Notes: a model not told the origin generated them from the sequence alone. Counted from the stretch's first letter, positions 7,184 through 15,828 are shown. The stretch: 34,218 bases of DNA from Mucilaginibacter sp. (GCA_028288285.1 JAQBNZ010000190.1:1-34218), one strand, 5' to 3'. Program-made: numbers and translations.

Positions 7184-8176
7184 TTACAGCCACTTTCCAA
7201 ATTCGTAGTACTTTTTAATGCTGATGCCTACCTTATCGCCGGGCTCATATTTGCCCCGGGCGTAATTGATAGCGCGAAGTGTTACTTCCTGGCATTCAAT
7301 AATAAGTTCTTCATAAAAACCTTTAAATAGTACTTGTTTAACTGTCCACTTTTTACCCATCCTCAGCAAATTTATTTTAATATGCTCGGCATAGATAACT
7401 ACGCTTCCTCGTTTTGAGTTTATGCCGCAAATACTTGCCTGGGCAGCAGTAAGTTCAGTACTGGCAACCAGTATTTTAGAAGTGTACAGCAATTTAGGCG
7501 AATGGTAAAGATCATTTGGCGCCCCGTTCTCTACAATCTCGCCTTCTTTTATCACTATCAGTTCATCAGCCATTGAAAGCAATTCGGCAGGGTCATGCGA
7601 TACCAGTATTACTGTAACGCCCCATTCTTTAACTATCTGCCTTATGTCGTGCTGTAACCCCTCACGGTAGTTGGCATCTACCTGGTTAAAGGGCTCGTCC
7701 AGCATTAAAACTTCCGGGCGATTAATCAATGCCTTGGCAATAGTAACTCTTTGCTTTTCTCCACCACTTAGCTTGTCAAAAGGTTGATCGCGCAGATCAT
7801 AAATGCCTAATAAATTTAAGGCTTGGGTGGTTTTTTGTATTTGGTAATTCCTATCCTCGACAGGCAGTCCGTTACTTACATTTTTCCAAACATTGGCGTT
7901 TGCGTCCATGTCTTGATTATCCTGGCTCACCATGGTTATAGAAGCGGCACCACGCTCTGGCAGGGACTGCCCATAAAAAAATATATCGCCCGAGTCGGGC
8001 TTTATCATACCAGAAAGCAGTTTAAGCAGCGTGGTTTTGCCGCTGCCGCTTTCGCCCACAATAGCAGTAATTTTACCTTTCGGAATAAAAACAGTGATAT
8101 TATTAACCCCCGAAGACTTATCGCCAAAAAAATTTTTAGTAACCGATATGGTTTCCAGTATTAACTTATCTTCCAT
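7184..8176 (-). CDS. ABC transporter ATP-binding protein with TOBE-like tail
   Basis: 330 aa. ATPase motifs: Walker A GESGSGKT (residues 41-48), Q-loop Q85, signature LSGGEKQ (136-142), Walker B VLMLDEP (156-162) and switch His194 (SHDPAE). Residues about 235-330 form an extra domain (GSVVIYAEHIKINLL ... KVGISIKKYYEF) resembling the TOBE/OB regulatory domain of importer ATPases such as PotA/ModC. No permease or binding protein is adjacent, so partner and substrate are unknown. An ATPase followed by a TOBE-like tail favours an importer of anions, polyamines or metals, but this is inference. A promoter with both -33 and -7 elements lies upstream. Confidence 0.85.
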   Translation of the reverse strand: MEDKLILETISVTKNFFGDKSSGVNNITVFIPKGKITAIVGESGSGKTTLLKLLSGMIKPDSGDIFFYGQSLPERGAASITMVSQDNQDMDANANVWKNVSNGLPVEDRNYQIQKTTQALNLLGIYDLRDQPFDKLSGGEKQRVTIAKALINRPEVLMLDEPFNQVDANYREGLQHDIRQIVKEWGVTVILVSHDPAELLSMADELIVIKEGEIVENGAPNDLYHSPKLLYTSKILVASTELTAAQASICGINSKRGSVVIYAEHIKINLLRMGKKWTVKQVLFKGFYEELIIECQEVTLRAINYARGKYEPGDKVGISIKKYYEFGKWL

Positions 8177-8215
8177 AAAACTGTAGGGGTATTAAATAAT
8201 AAAACAAAGTTCTTT

Positions 8216-8246
8216 CAAACCTAATCTATAAAACGTTATCAGCCAA
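8216..8246 (-). promoter_or_regulatory. Bacteroidetes-type promoter of the ABC ATPase gene
   Basis: On the minus strand a TTG (8246-8244, within a T-rich TTTTTTGG) is followed after 20 bp by TAGGTTTG (8223-8216), an exact TAnnTTTG, 40 bp upstream of the ATG at 8176. Both elements and spacing fit the Bacteroidetes sigma-A consensus. Confidence 0.65.
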
Positions 8247-8307
8247 AAAAAATAAAAGTTAATAATAGCCGGGTATGATTACTTCTCACAGTTTACATGG
8301 TAAAGTC

Positions 8308-9573
8308 CTAAGCAGTCCTTCTCTTCTTCAGTGTTATAACCGTAATCTCTGGCCATATGCCTAAACGGCCCGAGAATGCCAGGAAGCCAAAGCCACGGTT
8401 TACATACAAATGGCGGTTTTTTTCTTTAATCAGGCCCGCCCAATCAAGGTAGCGGTACTTAACTGGGCTCCAGCGGATACCGGCCGCCTCAATGCCAAAC
8501 TGGGCCCCATGGGTATGGCCAGAAAGGGTTAAGTGAATATCTGTAGGGTGAAAACGCACCTGCTCTTCCCAATGGGTAGGATCATGTGATAACAGAATCT
8601 TGAAAGCATCATTATCAACACCTTGCATGGCTTTTTTCAGGTCGCCTATCTGAACAAAGCCCCGGCCCCAGTTTTGTATGCCAATGAGCGATATTTTTTG
8701 TCCGCCTTTTTCTAAAACAACATTCTCATCCAACAATAAGCGATAGCCCAGTTCGGCATGGTGCTGCTTTAGCTTTTGCAGATTGGCGGCTTTTGCCTGC
8801 AGGCTGTCCCACTCAATATAATCGCCATAATCATGGTTGCCTAAAATAGAGAACTGCCCGTAAGGTGCTTTTATCTGACTAAAGCGATCAATGTATTGTT
8901 CAATTTCCCAGGAGGCATTATTTACAAGGTCGCCGGTAAAAACAAACAGATCGCTTTTTTGCGTCTTGGCCAGGTCAATTCCCCGCTGCATCGCATCCAC
9001 GTTATCAAAACTGCCGGAATGGATATCAGATAGCTGTGTAATGGTAAATCCGTCAAAAGCTTCGGGTAGTTCATCAAAGTAAATGGTATGGCGATGAACT
9101 TTATAATCATATTTACCCCTTATCATAGCATAAAAAAAAGAGGTAAAGGGTATGGCTGCTATCAATATAGCAATCTCGCTTATGAATTTCCTGCGCTCGG
9201 GGAAATATGGCTGCCCCGGTATTCTTTTACCAGTTACGTTATTTGCTATTCCGTATACAAAACGGCCAAAATCGCCCAGTGAAAGCACTATAATGAAAAC
9301 AAGCTTGGTAATAAAAAAGGTAAGGAACAGGCTTAACATCCACTCGTGGAAAGGTGTCATTCCGCGAAATGATTTAAAACTGCTTATCCCCAATAAAAAA
9401 ACAACGGTTACACCTACTGATATTAACAGAAAACCCCATATAACTATTGCCCGGGCAGGGCGGGATTGCCAGTCGTTAGTTAAGGAACGCAATCCGTTAA
9501 AAACGTACCAGTCCATCAGCAGCGTTATGGCCGCGAAAACAAAAAACACTTTGAATAATCCGCTTCCGTGCAT
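8308..9573 (-). CDS. Membrane-anchored metallophosphoesterase
   Basis: 421 aa from the ATG at 9573; the frame is open further upstream to 9687, but those codons are not membrane-like or family-like. Four N-terminal transmembrane helices (about 5-23, 42-63, 80-103 and 133-153) precede a calcineurin-like domain. Metal-binding motifs in order are QLSDIHSGSFDN, FTGDLVNNASWE, ILGNHDYGDYIEW, ILLSHDP and LSGHTHGAQFG, giving the complete D-x-H / GD / GNHD / H / GHTH set. The family (YkuE/YaeI-like) includes phosphodiesterases acting on lipids such as UDP-diacylglucosamine; the actual substrate here is unknown. It is transcribed divergently from the GH16 gene. Confidence 0.88.
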   Translation of the reverse strand: MHGSGLFKVFFVFAAITLLMDWYVFNGLRSLTNDWQSRPARAIVIWGFLLISVGVTVVFLLGISSFKSFRGMTPFHEWMLSLFLTFFITKLVFIIVLSLGDFGRFVYGIANNVTGKRIPGQPYFPERRKFISEIAILIAAIPFTSFFYAMIRGKYDYKVHRHTIYFDELPEAFDGFTITQLSDIHSGSFDNVDAMQRGIDLAKTQKSDLFVFTGDLVNNASWEIEQYIDRFSQIKAPYGQFSILGNHDYGDYIEWDSLQAKAANLQKLKQHHAELGYRLLLDENVVLEKGGQKISLIGIQNWGRGFVQIGDLKKAMQGVDNDAFKILLSHDPTHWEEQVRFHPTDIHLTLSGHTHGAQFGIEAAGIRWSPVKYRYLDWAGLIKEKNRHLYVNRGFGFLAFSGRLGIWPEITVITLKKRRTA

Positions 9574-9734
9574 ATTAGATGTATTTGATGCGCAAGATAA
9601 AAAAGGAAAGGTAATTGAACGGTAAAATAATGGCGTACCAAACGGTACATCTGTAAAAATAATATGGCAATAAATTAATGCCTTCACATATAATTAAATC
9701 AAATCCATACTTTTAGCCATCAATTTATCCATTC

Positions 9735-10583
9735 ATGAAAAACACATTATTATCGCTAACTGCACTGCTTTTGCTTTCGGGTGCAGCTGTGGCGCAACAA
9801 ACTAAAAAAGACACCGTATTTTTTGAAGATTTCAACAAAAAAACGCTTGATCGCAGCAAGTGGAACGTGGAAATTACCGGCAATACTGTTAATAACGAAC
9901 AGCAGGCTTATATAGATTCGGCAGCTACGCTTTATTTTATTGATGGCAAAAAAGAAGGTGCAAAGAACGGAGCGCTGGTTATTAAAGCGATTTACAAACC
10001 AGGGCATACCAGTAAAGAAGGGAAGAAATATGATTTTGTATCGGGTAGAATTAATACCCGCGATAAAATGATGTTCACTTATGGCAGCGCATCGGCACGT
10101 ATTAAATTGGCTGATGGTGCCGGATTATGGCCTGCGTTTTGGGCATTGGGCAAAGGCAAATGGCCTGATTGTGGCGAAATAGATATGATGGAAACTGTTG
10201 GCGATGGCTCATGGATAAGCAATGCACTGCATGGTCCGGGTTATTTTGGTAACACACCACTGGCAAAGCGCGACACCTTTCCAAAAGGAACTGATGTTAC
10301 CAAATGGCATGTTTACAGTGTGGATTGGACTGAAACCAGCCTTACATTTAAACTTGACGGTAAAGTAACTTACACAGTAACCAAACCTATGACTGAAAAA
10401 TATGGTCGCTGGGCATATGATAATCCTAAATTTTTGATACTGAATTTTGCTTTGGGCGGAGGTTATCCAAACGGTGTAAATAAAGTTACGCAACCTTACT
10501 TTGGCTTATCGCAAAGCTCAGTTGATAAGATCAAGGCAGGGAATGCCAGAGTGTATGTAGACTGGGTATTGGTAACCAAATAA
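9735..10583 (+). CDS. Secreted glycoside hydrolase family 16 (beta-glucanase/laminarinase type)
   Basis: 282 aa with a signal peptide (about 1-20, ending AVA-QQ). It is a single GH16 jelly-roll domain with active-site motif GEIDMMETVG: nucleophile Glu148, Asp150, acid/base Glu153. GLWPAFWALG before it and NALHGPGYF after it are typical of bacterial endo-beta-1,3-glucanases. Such enzymes cut laminarin or mixed-linkage glucans outside the cell or in the periplasm. No carbohydrate-binding module or SusCD pair accompanies it. Together with the GH3 enzyme at 1204 it could convert beta-glucan to glucose, but they are 6 kb apart and not in an operon. Confidence 0.92.
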   Translation: MKNTLLSLTALLLLSGAAVAQQTKKDTVFFEDFNKKTLDRSKWNVEITGNTVNNEQQAYIDSAATLYFIDGKKEGAKNGALVIKAIYKPGHTSKEGKKYDFVSGRINTRDKMMFTYGSASARIKLADGAGLWPAFWALGKGKWPDCGEIDMMETVGDGSWISNALHGPGYFGNTPLAKRDTFPKGTDVTKWHVYSVDWTETSLTFKLDGKVTYTVTKPMTEKYGRWAYDNPKFLILNFALGGGYPNGVNKVTQPYFGLSQSSVDKIKAGNARVYVDWVLVTK

Positions 10584-10584
10584 A

Positions 10585-10620
10585 CTAAAAGAGCCTCCCG
10601 ATTTCAGGAGGCTCTTTTAG
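10585..10620. terminator. Bidirectional terminator after GH16 gene
   Basis: Perfect 14-bp stem, CTAAAAGAGCCTCC (10585-10598) / GGAGGCTCTTTTAG (10607-10620), with an 8-nt loop and A/T runs on both sides. It serves the GH16 gene (stop at 10583) and the convergent minus-strand gene ending at 10647. Confidence 0.9.
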
Positions 10621-10646
10621 TATTAACTGATCTTATTAAATATTTA

Positions 10647-10913
10647 TTAGTAGTGATGACGTACAACCACACGTGTGTGTGCATTACGACGGTATGCCGG
10701 CCCGATAACTGTACGGCGGTAAACCGGTCTGTTCACAACAACTGCTCTGCGGTAACGCGGGCGATAAACCGGCCTGTTTACAACAACAGTTCTGCGGTGA
10801 TAAACATGATGTACCGGGGCGCCTACACGGGCTTTAACTACTACTTGCGCTTGTGCACCTTCAAAGGCAAACATGGCAATTATTGCTACGGCTAATACTT
10901 TTAGATATTTCAT
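10647..10913 (-). CDS. Small secreted Arg/Tyr/Val-rich repeat protein
   Basis: 88 aa. The signal peptide is about 1-22 (VAIIAMFAFEGAQA-Q). The mature part contains a 15-residue tandem repeat, RRTVVVNRPVYR-PRY then RRAVVVNRPVYR-RTV, with a degenerate third copy (IGPAYRR). It is strongly basic and rich in Val, Tyr and Arg. The DNA repeat has a 45-bp period between about 10721 and 10800. No domain recognised. It resembles in style, but not in alignment, the secreted protein at 15829. The function is unknown; surface or periplasmic location is inferred from the signal peptide. Confidence 0.72.
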   Translation of the reverse strand: MKYLKVLAVAIIAMFAFEGAQAQVVVKARVGAPVHHVYHRRTVVVNRPVYRPRYRRAVVVNRPVYRRTVIGPAYRRNAHTRVVVRHHY

Positions 10914-10946
10914 GGGTGTTTGTTTTAAATTGTCTATTAATTTGTT

Positions 10947-11120
10947 TTAGTAATTTTTGTAATAATTTCTGTCATCCTGATGATCGTGATCCCTGTCGTT
11001 ATTGTCATGGCGATCTTTATCATGTCTTCTGTGGCGGCCACGGTTTTCTATTGAACAACTGCTTAATGCCGCCGCGCCAAATAACAACAGCGCTAACATT
11101 TTTATCGTTTCTTTTTTCAT
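10947..11120 (-). CDS. Small lipoprotein with His/Asp/Arg-rich tail
   Basis: 57 aa from the ATG at 11120. The frame extends upstream to 11183, but the MKKETIKMLALLLFGAAALSSC start gives a proper type II signal peptide with lipobox L-S-S-C, Cys at residue 22. The remaining 35 residues are almost entirely charged (HRRHDKDRHDNNDRDHDHQD). Lipid anchoring is therefore likely, with a highly polar tail that could bind metal or interact with envelope polymers; that is inference. It lies 34 bp upstream of the Arg/Tyr-rich secreted protein gene on the same strand and may be co-transcribed with it. Confidence 0.65.
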   Translation of the reverse strand: MKKETIKMLALLLFGAAALSSCSIENRGRHRRHDKDRHDNNDRDHDHQDDRNYYKNY

Positions 11121-11318
11121 CGTAATATTTTTTAGCGTTACTATTCCTGTTTCTTTTAATTTTAAACTACAAGAGCATTGCAAAGTTTAATCTGTAAGGC
11201 AAGTATCACTAAAACGTTACAAAGGGTATTTGTTGAACTTTTCAATTTAACTCATCATTAAACCTTTCTATTTGCTGCCCGTCACATAAACAGAAAACAC
11301 ACAATAAATCTGTTTACC

Positions 11319-11471
11319 ATGACATCGATCATTAAAAAAATAAAAAGCGACTTGTACAATGTATTTGTAAAAGGCGACTCTGATAAAGTAGAACAAGCAA
11401 GAGTATTTGTATTATTTTCTATTCCGTTTTTATTTGTATTGTTCACATTTGGCCGCTTCCCGGGATATTAA
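11319..11471 (+). CDS. Putative 50-aa small membrane protein
   Basis: ATG at 11319, TAA at 11469-11471, 50 codons. It starts MTSIIKKIKSDLYNVFVKGD, then a polar segment, then a C-terminal hydrophobic helix (about 29-43, VFVLFSIPFLFVLFTF). A charged amphipathic N-terminus followed by one transmembrane helix is plausible for a real small protein. It sits alone in an otherwise empty gap between the lipoprotein gene and the HAD gene. No family recognised. A near-consensus -7 (TCTATTTG, one mismatch) occurs about 50 bp upstream. Confidence 0.5.
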   Translation: MTSIIKKIKSDLYNVFVKGDSDKVEQARVFVLFSIPFLFVLFTFGRFPGY

Positions 11472-11565
11472 TTGGAGAGTTGCGTACAATTACCCAGAGG
11501 AGTAAACGGCAGGCAGCCATAAGGCACTATATGATTTTAGTGTAAAAACATGCTTTTAACTACCC

Positions 11566-11591
11566 TTGCTTAAAATAAACTTCTACTTTTG
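11566..11591 (+). promoter_or_regulatory. Promoter of the first HAD phosphatase gene
   Basis: TTG at 11566-11568 and TACTTTTG at 11584-11591, an exact TAnnTTTG, 17 bp before the ATG at 11609. The spacing of 15 bp is slightly shorter than the usual 17-20. Confidence 0.5.
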
Positions 11592-11608
11592 CGGCACAAT
11601 ACGCAGCA

Positions 11609-12253
11609 ATGGATAATTTACAAGATAAATACGACAGTATAATATTTGATTTGGATGGCACGCTTTGGGATAGTACCGATACCATTACCGACGCTTGGCA
11701 AACTGCTTTAAGTAAAGCACCTTACATGCACAACGAGGTTATGACCCGCGAACGTGTGCGGTCCATCACCGGGATGACGTACGATAAGATCTTTGAAAAA
11801 CTGTTTCCGTTTCTGAATGATGCACAACGTGCCGAGGTGAAATATCTTTGTTCGGTAAGTGAACTGGAGATATTGCAGAAACAAGGCGGTACATTATATC
11901 CCGGATTAACGGAAACCCTTGAATACCTGGGCGAAAAATATAAACTGTATATTGTAAGTAACTGCCAAAGTGGTTATATTGAACTTTTTATGGATCTGCA
12001 TGACATGCATGACCATTTTCTGGCGCACCAATGTTTCGGTACCAAAGGCAACCCTAAAGCCGATAATATTAAAGACATTGTAAACGACCACGACCTTAAA
12101 GCCCCCGTTTATGTGGGTGATACAATGGGCGATTATGAGTCGGCAACTAAAGCGGGTGTTCCTTTTATCTTCGCATCATATGGCTTTGGCGATGTAGAGA
12201 GCGGACAGGTAGGTACTGTTGATAGTGTTACACAACTAAGAGCTATACTTTAA
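11609..12253 (+). CDS. HAD-superfamily phosphatase (subfamily IA)
   Basis: 214 aa. HAD motif I is IIFDLDGTLWDS, motif II YIVSNCQSG, the motif III Lys lies in the GTKGNPKADNI region, and motif IV is VYVGDTMGDYESA. The helical cap between motifs I and II is characteristic of phosphoglycolate phosphatase/beta-phosphoglucomutase-like enzymes. It is likely a Mg-dependent phosphomonoesterase on a small sugar or acid phosphate; the substrate is not identifiable. It is paralogous to the gene at 30972, with shared blocks such as FD-x-DGTLWD, PVYVGDT and SYGFG. Confidence 0.88.
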   Translation: MDNLQDKYDSIIFDLDGTLWDSTDTITDAWQTALSKAPYMHNEVMTRERVRSITGMTYDKIFEKLFPFLNDAQRAEVKYLCSVSELEILQKQGGTLYPGLTETLEYLGEKYKLYIVSNCQSGYIELFMDLHDMHDHFLAHQCFGTKGNPKADNIKDIVNDHDLKAPVYVGDTMGDYESATKAGVPFIFASYGFGDVESGQVGTVDSVTQLRAIL

Positions 12254-12305
12254 GCCAAAACCTTTTTCACATCAGTAGGTTTATTTTGTAATATTATGCA
12301 CTAAT

Positions 12306-12965
12306 ATGAAGATAACCAAATACATACACTCCTGCCTGTTGTTTGAGCTCGACGGGCATAAATTGCTGTTCGATCCCGGGAATTTTACTTTTGCCGAAGG
12401 GATAGTTAAGCCGGAGGATTTTGCTGATGTAGATAGTATTATCATTACTCATATTCACCCGGACCACCTGGATACCCAAAACTTAAAAAAAATTGTTGAA
12501 CTGAGTAACGCTCCTGTTTATACAAATATGGAAGTGGGTACTGCTATCCAAAAGGTAGGGTTACATTATAATTTGATTGAAGAAGGTGTTTATAAGATAG
12601 GCCCCTTTAAGCTGAATGCTATTCCGGTGGTACATGAGCCTTTGCTTGATAATCCAATTCCTAAAATGACCGGCTTTATTATTAACGATAAAGTGCTACA
12701 CCCGGTTGATTCTATGGAGCCGAAGCTAACCGCATATCAAGGCATGGAATTATTGATTATGGTAAGTATGGCGCCTTTTACTAATGAATTAAAGATTGCT
12801 GACTTTGCCGATAAAGTTCGCCCTAAACAGATATTGCCGGTTCATGATGGCTTCGGAAAGGAATTTTTTGTTAAACAACGCTATGAAAACTACACCAAAC
12901 ACTTCAACAATTTAGGGGTGAAATTTAATGAGATGTATAAACCCGGCGATAGTATAACTATTTGA
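12306..12965 (+). CDS. Metallo-beta-lactamase-fold hydrolase (UlaG-like)
   Basis: 219 aa. It starts MKITKYIHSCLLFELDGHKLL; the metal motif HIHPDHLD gives His49, His51, Asp53 and His54. Later ligands are in VVHEP and in the C-terminal ILPVHDGFG. The short N-terminus and substrate-proximal Asp-Pro-Gly (FDPGNF) match the UlaG/L-ascorbate-6-phosphate-lactonase-like group, many of which are uncharacterised. The substrate is unknown. It follows the HAD gene by 52 bp on the same strand and converges with the ROK gene downstream. Confidence 0.85.
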   Translation: MKITKYIHSCLLFELDGHKLLFDPGNFTFAEGIVKPEDFADVDSIIITHIHPDHLDTQNLKKIVELSNAPVYTNMEVGTAIQKVGLHYNLIEEGVYKIGPFKLNAIPVVHEPLLDNPIPKMTGFIINDKVLHPVDSMEPKLTAYQGMELLIMVSMAPFTNELKIADFADKVRPKQILPVHDGFGKEFFVKQRYENYTKHFNNLGVKFNEMYKPGDSITI

Positions 12966-13004
12966 TTAAAGGTAAAAACGACCGCTCTAATAAACACTTG
13001 GTTA

Positions 13005-14201
13005 CTACCCTTTCATTTCCTTATCAAAATTCTCCATTACTAATACAGCAGCGCCAATTAGTTCGGCATCAAAGCCTAATGATGATATCAATAATTCGGT
13101 ACCTGATGACAGGCGTGGGATACAATATTTATGCAGTGCCTGTTGTATGGGTGCAAGCAATATTTTACCCACTTTAGCACCACGGCCGCTCAAAACAATT
13201 TTAGCCGGATTCATGATGTGGATTAGAATAGCAAGGGCTTTTCCTATTTTATAGCCCGAGTCTGATAATAGCTCAAGTGCAAACTGATCGCCCTGGTTGG
13301 CAGCATCCATCAGTGAATCGCCCATGAGCTTTGATTCCCCCTTATGTGGCTTTAGGCTGGTTACACGACCTTGTTTAATACCCTCTTCGGCCTTTTGGGC
13401 CACTACCAGCATAGATGCTTCAGCCTCTAAACAACCGCGTTTGCCACATGTGCAAAGGGCGCCATTTTCTGATAATGGTATGTGGCTAAGTTCGCCGGCA
13501 AAGCCATTATAGCCACGAAAAATTTTACCGTCAATGATCATTCCCAACCCTATTCCCCAACCCAGATTTATTACCATAACTTCCTGCTGTGAGCGTGCTA
13601 TACCAAACTTTTGTTCAGCAAGCGCTATCAGGCTTGAATCATTATCTATGTAAGTGTTAATGGCTGTTGCTTTGGTGATATACTCGCTTAAACTTCCTCC
13701 GCCTGCATCAAGGTAAGTATAGTTTATCCCTTCTGTTGCGTTAATAAAGCCGGGCATGCCTATTCCAATACCCGCTATCTTGTTTTTTGAGATGCCGCTT
13801 TTGTCAACATAATCGTTCAAACTCCTTATCAGTTCGGACAGGGCATTTTCATTATTATAAAGTTTAAGCTCTACCGCTGCCATATCGGCAACCGGGTTGT
13901 TATGCAAATCAACCAACTGAATACGGGCCGATAGCTGATCCATTGCAACGGCAATTATGAACATAGCATTAGCATTAATGGCGTACATTAAAGGACGTCT
14001 GCCACCGCTTGATGGGGCGTAACCCTGCTCAACCACAAAACCTTCTTTTATAAGTTCGTTTATGGCCTTGGCTATGGATGGTATACTTTTATCAAAAAGC
14101 TCACTTAATTCGGCACATGACATTGCTTTATCAAAATACAACCGCTTAACGATCATGTTTTTTAACCAGCTACCTTTAACACTATTGTTTTTTATTTCCA
14201 T
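13005..14201 (-). CDS. ROK family transcriptional regulator/sugar kinase
   Basis: 398 aa. An N-terminal winged helix-turn-helix (about 15-65, MSCAELSELFDKSIPSIAKA, then GRRPLMYAI) is followed by a ROK domain. Seen are GIGIGMPGFI, the Gly-rich phosphate-type loop VINLGWGIGLGMIIDG, and the zinc motif CTCGKRGCLEAEA with a preceding His. The HTH plus ROK arrangement is that of NagC/Mlc/XylR-type repressors, which bind sugar or sugar-phosphate effectors, rather than pure glucokinases. The target operon is unknown; a candidate palindrome lies upstream at 14337. No sugar-utilisation genes are adjacent except the GH enzymes several kb away. Confidence 0.88.
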   Translation of the reverse strand: MEIKNNSVKGSWLKNMIVKRLYFDKAMSCAELSELFDKSIPSIAKAINELIKEGFVVEQGYAPSSGGRRPLMYAINANAMFIIAVAMDQLSARIQLVDLHNNPVADMAAVELKLYNNENALSELIRSLNDYVDKSGISKNKIAGIGIGMPGFINATEGINYTYLDAGGGSLSEYITKATAINTYIDNDSSLIALAEQKFGIARSQQEVMVINLGWGIGLGMIIDGKIFRGYNGFAGELSHIPLSENGALCTCGKRGCLEAEASMLVVAQKAEEGIKQGRVTSLKPHKGESKLMGDSLMDAANQGDQFALELLSDSGYKIGKALAILIHIMNPAKIVLSGRGAKVGKILLAPIQQALHKYCIPRLSSGTELLISSLGFDAELIGAAVLVMENFDKEMKG

Positions 14202-14520
14202 TAAAAATATTTTATGCCTGTATCAAAATGCAAAGGCACCAATAATTGATAAAATTAAAAATAATGCTGAAAAGTACAGCATCACATTCATAAACACTTA
14301 AAACACAGCTTAATTACAGCCAACCTATCTGCAAAGTGTGCTATAATTGATATTATCAGCGCACAAAATATGCAATGCGATAAACTCATTTCTTTAACAT
14401 ACTATGCATTGTTTGAGGGGTTAATTGGTGGTGTAATTTATACAATCTATTGGTAAATATATATATCGAAATAAAACTTAGCTTCGTTTTCCCCGTTTTA
14501 CTAAAAGATTCTTTACAGAT
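14202..14520. other. AT-rich intergenic region between divergent ROK and cbpA genes
   Basis: No ORF. It holds an imperfect palindrome at 14337-14365 and, before cbpA, TAGCTTCG near 14479 (one mismatch to TAnnTTTG). It must carry the start signals of both divergent genes. Confidence 0.6.
14337..14365. promoter_or_regulatory. Candidate operator palindrome
   Basis: TGTGCT-ATAAT-TGAT-ATTAT-C-AGCGCACA: outer arms TGTGCT / AGCGCACA and inner arms ATAAT / ATTAT around TGAT, with one extra base on one side and a two-base insertion in the other arm. Inverted repeats of this size are typical of ROK repressor operators; autoregulation is a guess. Confidence 0.35.
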
Positions 14521-15426
14521 ATGGCATTTATAGATTACTATAAAATTTTAGGCGTAAACAAAAACGCCACCGAAAAAGAGATCAAAAACGCCTACCGCAA
14601 GGTGGCCCGCAAGCACCATCCAGATCTTAACCCTAACAATGCAGAAGCTGAAAAATTGTTTAAACAGGCTAACGAAGCCAACGAGGTATTAAGTGACCCT
14701 GAAAAACGTAAGAAATATGATAAGTATGGAGAGAACTGGCAGCACAGCGAAGCATATGAGCAACAGGAACGGCAGCAAAGGCAGCAACGTAGCTATGGTG
14801 GCGGTCAGCAAGATTTTGGAGGCGGTTTTGACGGCGGTTTTGGGGGTGGCGATTTCTCCGACTTTTTCAACTCCATGTTTGGTGGCGGCCCTGCCGGCGG
14901 TGGCAGGCAATCGCAGCGTTACCGTGGGCAGGATATGAACGCCAAGCTGCAGCTGGATTTGCGCGATATAATGGAATCTAAAAAGCAAACCATCACAGTT
15001 AACGGCAAAAATATAAGACTCACTATTCCGGCAGGGATAGAGAACGGGCAAACTATTAAAATTGCAGGGCATGGCGGTCCCGGTGCAAATGGTGCTCCTG
15101 CCGGAGATCTTTATATTGAATTTTCAATCCTCGAGGATCCCGAATTTAAAAGGGTAGGGAACGATTTATACCGCACAATTAATCTTGATTTATATACGGC
15201 TGTGCTGGGCGGCGAAATAACCGCTGATACCTTAACGGGCAAGGTGAAACTAAAAGTGCAGCCCGGTACGCAAAACAATACCAGGGTTAAGTTAAAGGGA
15301 AAAGGGGTGCCTGTTTATAAGAAGCATGATCAGTTTGGTGATTTGTACCTTACTTATAATGTACTGCTGCCTACACATCTTACCCATAAGCAAAGAGAGT
15401 TATTTGAAGAATTGGCTAAATTGTGA
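14521..15426 (+). CDS. cbpA: CbpA-like DnaJ co-chaperone
   Basis: 301 aa. The J-domain (1-70) carries the essential HPD tripeptide at His33-Pro34-Asp35, followed by a Gly/Phe-rich linker (about 90-135, many GG/GF, some Gln-rich) and the DnaJ C-terminal substrate-binding domains (about 145-295; [20 protein letters not shown], then [13 protein letters not shown]). The zinc-finger domain of DnaJ is absent, defining the CbpA/type II class. It stimulates DnaK and binds unfolded clients in the cytoplasm. The next gene overlaps or follows by 17 bp and encodes the matching CbpM-type modulator, which supports the assignment. Confidence 0.92.
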   Translation: MAFIDYYKILGVNKNATEKEIKNAYRKVARKHHPDLNPNNAEAEKLFKQANEANEVLSDPEKRKKYDKYGENWQHSEAYEQQERQQRQQRSYGGGQQDFGGGFDGGFGGGDFSDFFNSMFGGGPAGGGRQSQRYRGQDMNAKLQLDLRDIMESKKQTITVNGKNIRLTIPAGIENGQTIKIAGHGGPGANGAPAGDLYIEFSILEDPEFKRVGNDLYRTINLDLYTAVLGGEITADTLTGKVKLKVQPGTQNNTRVKLKGKGVPVYKKHDQFGDLYLTYNVLLPTHLTHKQRELFEELAKL

Positions 15427-15443
15427 TATTAAACATTAAACCA

Positions 15444-15737
15444 ATGAGAACCCCAAATTTAATAACCGTAAAAGATTTTTGTGTATACCATAATGTGGAA
15501 TATACATTTGTTGACTACCTGGCAGACGCGGGCCTGGTTAAGGTAAAAAGTGTTAACAAAACCAACTGCATCCCAATTGATGAAATACAAAAACTGGAGC
15601 GTTTGGTAAGATTGCATAACGAGTTAGAGATTAACGAGCCCGGCATTGCAACAATAAATAATTTATTGCAAAAGTTAGAGGATATGCAGCACGAAATGAG
15701 TTATTTAAAGAGCCGGTTAAGTTTATATGAGCACTGA
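15444..15737 (+). CDS. cbpM: CbpM-like chaperone modulator
   Basis: 97 aa from the ATG at 15444; a GTG at 15423 overlapping the cbpA stop is also possible and would add 7 residues. The sequence LITVKDFCVYHNVEYTFVDY and the C-terminal MQHEMSYLKSRLSLYEH are characteristic of the MerR-like CbpM family (PF13591), an HTH-fold protein that does not bind DNA but binds the J-domain of CbpA and inhibits it. Gene order cbpA-cbpM with minimal spacing agrees with co-expression. Confidence 0.82.
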   Translation: MRTPNLITVKDFCVYHNVEYTFVDYLADAGLVKVKSVNKTNCIPIDEIQKLERLVRLHNELEINEPGIATINNLLQKLEDMQHEMSYLKSRLSLYEH

Positions 15738-15828
15738 TATTCTTAAAAGTGTTAAGTTTTTATTAAACCATAGTACCTGTTGTGTGTCATAGATACAGAA
15801 ACAACAATTACTAACTAAAATATTTAAT

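Noticed and set aside
9574..9687. 38-codon upstream extension of the metallophosphoesterase
   Set aside because: The extension is not conserved-looking and the first membrane helix begins right after the internal ATG at 9573.
11121..11183. 21-codon extension of the small lipoprotein
   Set aside because: It would bury the lipoprotein signal peptide; the ATG at 11120 gives a standard type II signal.
14689..15072. 127-codon minus-strand ORF across cbpA
   Set aside because: Shadow of the Gly/Phe-rich coding region; composition is the reverse complement of glycine codons.
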